This document shows positions 59,702 to 64,000 of a DNA stretch of 64,000 nucleotides, piece after piece. Below the pieces are notes generated by a model. It saw nothing but the letters and a program-made list of their open reading frames with translations. It was not told the origin of the DNA and ran no database searches. The stretch is from Gemmatimonadaceae bacterium (GTDB lineage: Bacteria > Gemmatimonadota > Gemmatimonadetes > Gemmatimonadales > Gemmatimonadaceae): NCBI GenBank assembly GCA_011525845.1, contig WYBP01000020.1, positions 248,001 to 312,000 on the forward strand, in the 5' to 3' direction. Within the stretch, counting starts at the first letter, position 1. Each line of letters opens with the position of its first letter. Made by a program: the position numbers and the translations under genes.

Positions 59702-60793
59702 ATGGCCGAGGAACAGGGCGGCGAACGCACAGAGGAACCCACTGCGAAACGACAGCAGGAGGCGGTGGATGAGGGACGCATCCCCCGCAGCCAGGAGGCG
59801 AGCGTCGCCGCCGCCATCGTCGCGGCCGCCATCGTCGTGAAGTACCTCGCGGGCTCCGCCGGCGTCGCCATGCGCGACCTGGTCGGCAGCTCGCTCGCCT
59901 CCGCCGGCACCCTCGTGCTCGACGAGGGGGGCGCGACCTTCCTCCTGCGCGAGATGGTGCGCCGCACCGCCGCGGCCGGCGGGTTCCTCCTCCTGGCCGT
60001 GGCCGGCACCTCGTTCGCCGTCGCCGCGCTCCAGGCGAAGGGAGCGGTGAGTCCGAAGGCGCTCAAGCTGCACTGGGAGAAGCTCGACCCGGTGAAGAAC
60101 GCGCAGCGCCTGCTCTCCCCCGCGCAGCTGGTGGAGACGTTCAAGGCCCTGCTCAAGGTCTCCGTGGTGGGCGTGCTCGTCTGGAAGGCGCTGGCCCTCG
60201 CCCTCCCGGCGACCGGCTCGCTCTCCCAGGCCGGTCCGGCCGCCATCGCGCCCTGGCTGATGACGCACGTCGGCCGGATGCTCGTCTCCGTGGGCATCGC
60301 GTACCTGGCCGTCGCCGGGCTCGACTACTTCTGGCAGCGCTACCAGAACGAGAAGAGCCTGCGCATGACCAAGGACGAGGTCCGCCGAGAGAACAAGGAG
60401 GAGAGCGGCGACCCGGTGATCCGCTCCGCGCGGCGCCGCTTCGCGCGCGAGGTCGCCTTCGGCCAGATGCTCAAGGACGTGGTGAAGGCCAGCGTGGTGG
60501 TCACGAACCCGACGCACATCGCCGTGGCCATCCGCTACGACGACGTGGAGTCCCCGATCCCCACCGTGGTCGCGATGGGCCAGGACAAGGTGGCGGAACG
60601 GATCAAGGCGATCGCCGCCGAGGCCGGGGTGCCGATCGTCGAGAACGTCCCGGTCGCCCGCGCCCTGCACAAGTCGGCGAGCGTGGGGTCGATCATCCCT
60701 CTCGAGCTCTACATGGCGGTCGCCGAGATCCTCGCCTACGTGTACCGCACCCGCGCCAAGCGCGGCTCCTGGCAGGGGAGCACCCAGGCCTGA
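59702..60793 (+). CDS. flhB: flagellar export specificity switch protein FlhB
   Basis: A 363-residue protein. Acidic N-terminus (GGERTEEPTAKRQQEAVDEG), four membrane helices, and a cytoplasmic domain with the autocleavage site NPTH (269-272). Cleavage there and interaction with FliK switch export from hook to filament substrates. It is the last gene before a 161 bp gap carrying the flhA promoter. Confidence 0.95.
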   Translation: MAEEQGGERTEEPTAKRQQEAVDEGRIPRSQEASVAAAIVAAAIVVKYLAGSAGVAMRDLVGSSLASAGTLVLDEGGATFLLREMVRRTAAAGGFLLLAVAGTSFAVAALQAKGAVSPKALKLHWEKLDPVKNAQRLLSPAQLVETFKALLKVSVVGVLVWKALALALPATGSLSQAGPAAIAPWLMTHVGRMLVSVGIAYLAVAGLDYFWQRYQNEKSLRMTKDEVRRENKEESGDPVIRSARRRFAREVAFGQMLKDVVKASVVVTNPTHIAVAIRYDDVESPIPTVVAMGQDKVAERIKAIAAEAGVPIVENVPVARALHKSASVGSIIPLELYMAVAEILAYVYRTRAKRGSWQGSTQA

Positions 60794-60826
60794 TCCGGGG
60801 GGCGGCACAAACGGCCGCACGGGGCT

Positions 60827-60841
60827 CGGCAAATCGTGCCG
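60827..60841. promoter_or_regulatory. enhancer-like palindrome upstream of flhA
   Basis: CGGCAA-ATC-GTGCCG (outer CGGCA/TGCCG perfect). About 106 bp upstream of the flhA sigma-54 GC; a further partial half-site TTGCCA follows near 60862. Confidence 0.58.
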
Positions 60842-60924
60842 CCCGGCGGGAACGGCGAAACTTGCCACCCGGTGTCGAAGCAAGCTAAACCTCTCCGCCG
60901 CAATCATTTAGCTGCTGTCGAACA

Positions 60925-60941
60925 CTGGCACGTCCTTCGCA
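60925..60941 (+). promoter_or_regulatory. sigma-54 promoter of flhA
   Basis: TGGCACG-TCCT-TCGCA: GG at 60927-60928 and GC at 60939-60940. One mismatch to TGGCACG-N4-TTGCA, the best in the window. The predicted start falls about 3 nt before the flhA ATG, giving an almost leaderless transcript. Confidence 0.7.
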
Positions 60942-60954
60942 TTGGACGGATGCC

Positions 60955-63027
60955 ATGAGTCCCTCCACCGTCGCCGCCCGCACCGCCAGGAACACCGAGG
61001 TCTGGACCGCCCTCGGCGTCCTGTTCGTGCTCGCGCTGCTGATCGTGCCCCTCCCGGGCATCCTGGTGGACCTCTTCCTGGCATTCTCGCTGGGCGCCTC
61101 GATCATCGTGCTCCTCGTGGCGCTGCAGAGCACCCGGCCGCTCGACTTCTCGAGCTTCCCGACCGTCCTGCTCCTGCTCACGCTCTTCCGGCTGGCGATG
61201 AACGTCAGCTCCACCCGCCTCATCCTGAGCGGCGGGCACGCCGGCGAGATCATCCCGGCGTTCGGCGAGTTCGTGATCGGCGGCAACTATGTGGTCGGCC
61301 TGGTGCTCTTCCTGATCCTGGTCGCCATCAACTTCATCGTGATCACCAAGGGCGCGGGCCGCGTGGCCGAGGTCTCGGCGCGCTTCACGCTCGACGCCCT
61401 CCCCGGCAAGCAGATGGCGATCGACGGCGAGCTCGCGCACGGCGCGATCGACGCCGCCGAGGCGCGGATCCGCCGCGAGGCGGTGGGGCGCGAGGCCGAC
61501 TTCTTCGGCGCGATGGACGGCGCCAGCCGCTTCGTGAAGGGGGACGCGATCGCCGCGCTCCTCATCACCGCGGTCAACATCGTCGGCGGCATCGTGATCG
61601 GCGTGATGCAGCAGGGGCTGCCGCTCGCGGACGCCGCCGCGAAGTTCACGATCCTCACCGTGGGCGAGGGGCTCGTCTCGCAGATCCCCGCGCTGATCGT
61701 CTCGACGGCCGCCGGCATCATGGTGACCCACGCCTCGGAGGGCGTGCAGGTCGGGACGGTGCTCTCCAAGCAGATCGCCGGCCACCCGCGCGCGCTCCGG
61801 CTCGCCGGCGGCGTGATCGCGGCGTTCGGGCTCGTGCCCGGGCTCCCCAAGCTCCCCTTCCTCGGCATCGGCCTCGCGCTGCTGTTCATCGCGAGCGCGG
61901 TCGACACGCGCCAGGCGGAGGCGAAGGCCGCCGCGGTCCCCGCGGCCGCACCCGCCCCGGCCCCGGTCTCGGCCGACCCGCTCGACGACCTCCTCCAGAT
62001 CGAGCCGATCGAGCTCGAGGTCGGCTACCTCCTCATCCCGCTCGCCGACCAGAGCCAGGGGGGCGACCTCCTCAAGCGCATCGGGCTCCTGCGCCAGCAG
62101 TGCGCGCAGGACCCCGGCATCCTGGTGCCGCCGGTGCGGATCCTCGACAACCTCGGGCTCCCCGGGGGTGCGTACGTGGTCAAGGTGCGCGGCACCGAGA
62201 AGGCGCGCGGCGACGTCATGCCGCAGTTCCTGCTCGCGCTCGACACCGGCCGCGTGACCAGCCACGTCGAGGGCATCGACACCATCGACCCCAGCTTCGG
62301 CATGCGGGCGCGCTGGGTGGCGACCTCGCGCCGTGCCGACGCGCTCGCCGCCGGCTTCGACGTGGTGGAGCCCGCGACGGTGATCGCCACGCACCTGATC
62401 GAGACGGTCAAGCGTTCCGCCGCCGAGCTCCTCGGCCGCCAGGACGTGCAACAGATGCTCGACGCGCTCAAGAAGACGCACCCCGCCGTCGTCGAGGAGG
62501 TCGTGCCGGGCAAGCTCTCGCTGGGCGGCGTGCACCGCGTGCTCCAGCGCCTGCTGCGCGAGCGCGTGCCCATCCGCGACCTGGTCACCATCCTCGAGGC
62601 GCTCGGCGATGCCGCCGACAGCACGAAGGACCCGGTGATGCTCACGGAGCACGTGCGCCGCGCGCTCTCCGACGCGATCGTGCGCTCGCACCTCGACGAC
62701 CAGGGCGTGCTGCCGGCCATCACGCTCGGGCCCCGGCTCGAGCAGCAGCTCTCGGCGCTCCTCGCGCCCCGCTCCGGCCAGCCCGCGCCGAACCTCACGC
62801 CCGAGACGGTCTCGCAGCTCATCCGCGAGCTCGAGCACGTGGCGTCGGCGCGCGCGATCGACGGCCGCCTCCCCCCGCTCGTGGTGCCGAGCGCGCTCCG
62901 CCTGGGGGTGCGCAACGTCCTCGAGCCGGTCCTCCCGTACCAGCCGGTGCTCTCGCTCGCCGAGCTCCCGGCGAATGTCCAGCTCTCGGCGATCGCCACG
63001 TGGGAGGTGCAGCGTGTCGCCGCGTGA
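60955..63027 (+). CDS. flhA: flagellar export-gate protein FlhA
   Basis: A 690-residue protein with eight membrane helices in the first about 320 residues (VLFVLALLIVPLPGILVDLF; LDFSSFPTVLLLLTLFRLAMN; the FHIPEP-like loop reading ARFTLDALPGKQMAIDGELA), and a large cytoplasmic C-terminal domain with a substrate-docking platform. It is the main energy-coupling gate protein. The ATG at 60955 is next to a GGACGGA SD-like stretch, but the promoter would start downstream of it. Confidence 0.95.
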   Translation: MSPSTVAARTARNTEVWTALGVLFVLALLIVPLPGILVDLFLAFSLGASIIVLLVALQSTRPLDFSSFPTVLLLLTLFRLAMNVSSTRLILSGGHAGEIIPAFGEFVIGGNYVVGLVLFLILVAINFIVITKGAGRVAEVSARFTLDALPGKQMAIDGELAHGAIDAAEARIRREAVGREADFFGAMDGASRFVKGDAIAALLITAVNIVGGIVIGVMQQGLPLADAAAKFTILTVGEGLVSQIPALIVSTAAGIMVTHASEGVQVGTVLSKQIAGHPRALRLAGGVIAAFGLVPGLPKLPFLGIGLALLFIASAVDTRQAEAKAAAVPAAAPAPAPVSADPLDDLLQIEPIELEVGYLLIPLADQSQGGDLLKRIGLLRQQCAQDPGILVPPVRILDNLGLPGGAYVVKVRGTEKARGDVMPQFLLALDTGRVTSHVEGIDTIDPSFGMRARWVATSRRADALAAGFDVVEPATVIATHLIETVKRSAAELLGRQDVQQMLDALKKTHPAVVEEVVPGKLSLGGVHRVLQRLLRERVPIRDLVTILEALGDAADSTKDPVMLTEHVRRALSDAIVRSHLDDQGVLPAITLGPRLEQQLSALLAPRSGQPAPNLTPETVSQLIRELEHVASARAIDGRLPPLVVPSALRLGVRNVLEPVLPYQPVLSLAELPANVQLSAIATWEVQRVAA

Positions 63028-63697
63028 ACGCCGGCACTCGCGTGCGCCGATGGGCGTCCTCGTCGTCGCCGGCTCGGACGGCGTGGGGGCCAGCGTCACC
63101 GCCTCGCTCCTCGCGCTCGAGGCGCAGGCGGAGGGCGCGCGCGTGCTGATCGTGGGCCCGTCGCTCCGCGCGCAGCGCATCGCCGCGCTCTTCGGCGTGC
63201 TCCTCCCCTCCACCGCGGCGCCGCCGGTGCGCCTCGATCGCGACATCCATGTGTGCGGCAGCATGCCGCGCATCAGCGGGGCCGACGTCGTGCTCTGCGT
63301 CCCCGCCTGCCGCGCGCAGTCGATGCTCGACGCGGTGGACGTCCTCTCGGCCCACACCGCGCCGGCGACGGCCCTGGTGCTGGCCGACCCCGGCGCGAGC
63401 GCGCTCGCCGCGTCCTTCGCCGTACTCAAGCTCCTCCTGGGCCGCCGCCCGCAGCTCCAGGCGGCGGTCACCCCATGCGGCGACGCCGACGTCTCCGCGC
63501 TCCACCACGCCGTCGAGCGCTGGCTCGGGCGTTCGCTCCTCGCCGCACCCGCGTTGCCGATCGATCCCACCCTGCCCGTGGCACTGGGCGCCGGGATCCC
63601 CCTCGCGGATGCCGTCCATGAAACGGCCCTCACCCTCGCAGCCGGCGCCCTCTGGTCCGCGCTCTCCACCTCCGCACCTCTCGGAGCAACCGCATGA
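63014..63697 (+). CDS. FlhG/FleN-like protein with degenerate nucleotide site
   Basis: A 227-residue protein between flhA and fliA, where flhF-flhG normally lie. The start MGVLVVAGSDGVGASVTASL matches the MinD/ParA fold with deviant Walker A, but both lysines are missing (S21 and A26 in place of KGGVGKS) and the following strand reads LIVGPSL instead of LLVDADLG. Later segments (CVPACRAQSMLDAVDVLSAH) resemble FlhG. The GTG at 63014 has GGGAGG 6 nt upstream; ATG at 63050 is an alternative. ATGA overlap with fliA. No flhF is present. It may set flagellar number or placement without ATP switching, which is inference. Confidence 0.72.
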   Translation: MSPRERRHSRAPMGVLVVAGSDGVGASVTASLLALEAQAEGARVLIVGPSLRAQRIAALFGVLLPSTAAPPVRLDRDIHVCGSMPRISGADVVLCVPACRAQSMLDAVDVLSAHTAPATALVLADPGASALAASFAVLKLLLGRRPQLQAAVTPCGDADVSALHHAVERWLGRSLLAAPALPIDPTLPVALGAGIPLADAVHETALTLAAGALWSALSTSAPLGATA

Positions 63698-64000
63698 ACT
63701 CGCCCGCCACACTCTGGACCGCCTTCGCCGCCGGCGACATGGATGCGCGTGACACGCTCATCCGCGAGAACCTGAGCCTCGTCCACCACGTCGCCCAGCA
63801 ACTCGCCCGCTCGCTCTCCACCGAGATGGACATCGATGAACTGGTCAGCGCCGGCACCTTCGGGCTGATCCAGGCCATCGAGTCCTTCGACGCGACGCGC
63901 GGGCTGGCGTTCAGCACGCTGGCGGTGCCGCGCATCCGCGGCGCCATCCTCGACGAGCTCCGGCGGCTCGACAACGTGCCGCGTTCCATCCGGCGGCGGG
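63694..64000 (+). CDS. fliA: flagellar sigma factor FliA (sigma-28), N-terminal part, cut by window end
   Basis: The first 102 residues are visible: SLVHHVAQQLARSLSTEMDIDELVSAGTFGLIQAIESFD is region 2 of sigma factors, and RIRGAILDELRRLDNVPRSIRRR is the region 2-3 signature of FliA/WhiG. It should recognise the TCAA-N15-GCCGATAC boxes found in this window and be held by the FlgM-like protein. ATGA overlap with the flhG-like gene. Confidence 0.93.
   Translation, partial: MNSPATLWTAFAAGDMDARDTLIRENLSLVHHVAQQLARSLSTEMDIDELVSAGTFGLIQAIESFDATRGLAFSTLAVPRIRGAILDELRRLDNVPRSIRRR

Overview
The window is a GC-rich (roughly 70% by eye) bacterial chromosome segment with very dense genes, strong G/C third-position bias and many stop/start overlaps. 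Gene content points to Gemmatimonadota: a large lipoprotein metzincin-like protease, a paired M16 peptidase operon, and a diderm-type flagellar and chemotaxis locus with FliW. This is inference from gene content, not a phylogenetic placement.

Layout. (1) 1-15.4 kb is housekeeping and envelope: hppD (partial), acetoacetyl-CoA synthetase, a Y-family polymerase, a secreted metalloprotease, dut plus two M16 peptidases, several secreted or beta-barrel proteins, a zinc-ribbon membrane protein and a rhomboid protease. A tRNA-Pro follows at 15.5 kb. (2) 15.7-29.4 kb is a signalling block: a PilZ protein with a hybrid kinase, a membrane hybrid kinase lacking its phospho-acceptor histidine, a receiver-EAL phosphodiesterase with an EvgS-like kinase, and a triple-PAS hybrid kinase. 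(3) 29.4-42.3 kb (minus strand) is chemotaxis and late flagellar genes: flgL-fliW-fliC-fliD-fliS-fliT-like-flgM-cheY-cheZ-like-cheA-cheW-cheR-cheB plus a PrcB-like lipoprotein. (4) 42.4-64 kb (plus strand) is a sigma-54 response regulator and then basal body, export, hook and C-ring genes: flgB-flgC-orf-fliE-F-G-H / fliI-J-motE-fliK-flgD-flgE / fliL-fliMN-fliOP-fliQ-R-flhB / flhA-flhG-like-fliA (cut by the window end).

Regulation can be read from the sequence. Five GG-N10-GC sigma-54 promoters precede the regulator gene, flgB, fliI, fliL and flhA. The last four each have a palindrome CGGCA-N5-TGCCG 106-142 bp upstream, the likely enhancer for the sigma-54 regulator. Eight boxes near TCAA-N15-GCCGATAC (sigma-28/FliA type) precede flgL, fliC, fliS, flgM, cheW, and also the PilZ, EAL and kinase genes. 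The signalling block therefore appears to belong to the motility regulon. The sigma-28 promoter of flgL and the sigma-54 promoter of the regulator share the same 27 bp on opposite strands.

The most unusual points are protein architectures in the flagellar cluster: a FliK with an N-terminal M15 murein-peptidase-like domain, an in-frame FliM-FliN fusion, an in-frame FliO-FliP fusion with an internal signal peptide, a FlhG-like protein without Walker A lysines and without an adjacent FlhF, and very short FlgB and FlgD. No flgK, flgF/G/H/I, motA/B, csrA or flhF was found here; they would lie elsewhere. No intergenic stretch exceeds 300 bases, and no insertion sequence, prophage or CRISPR array was seen.
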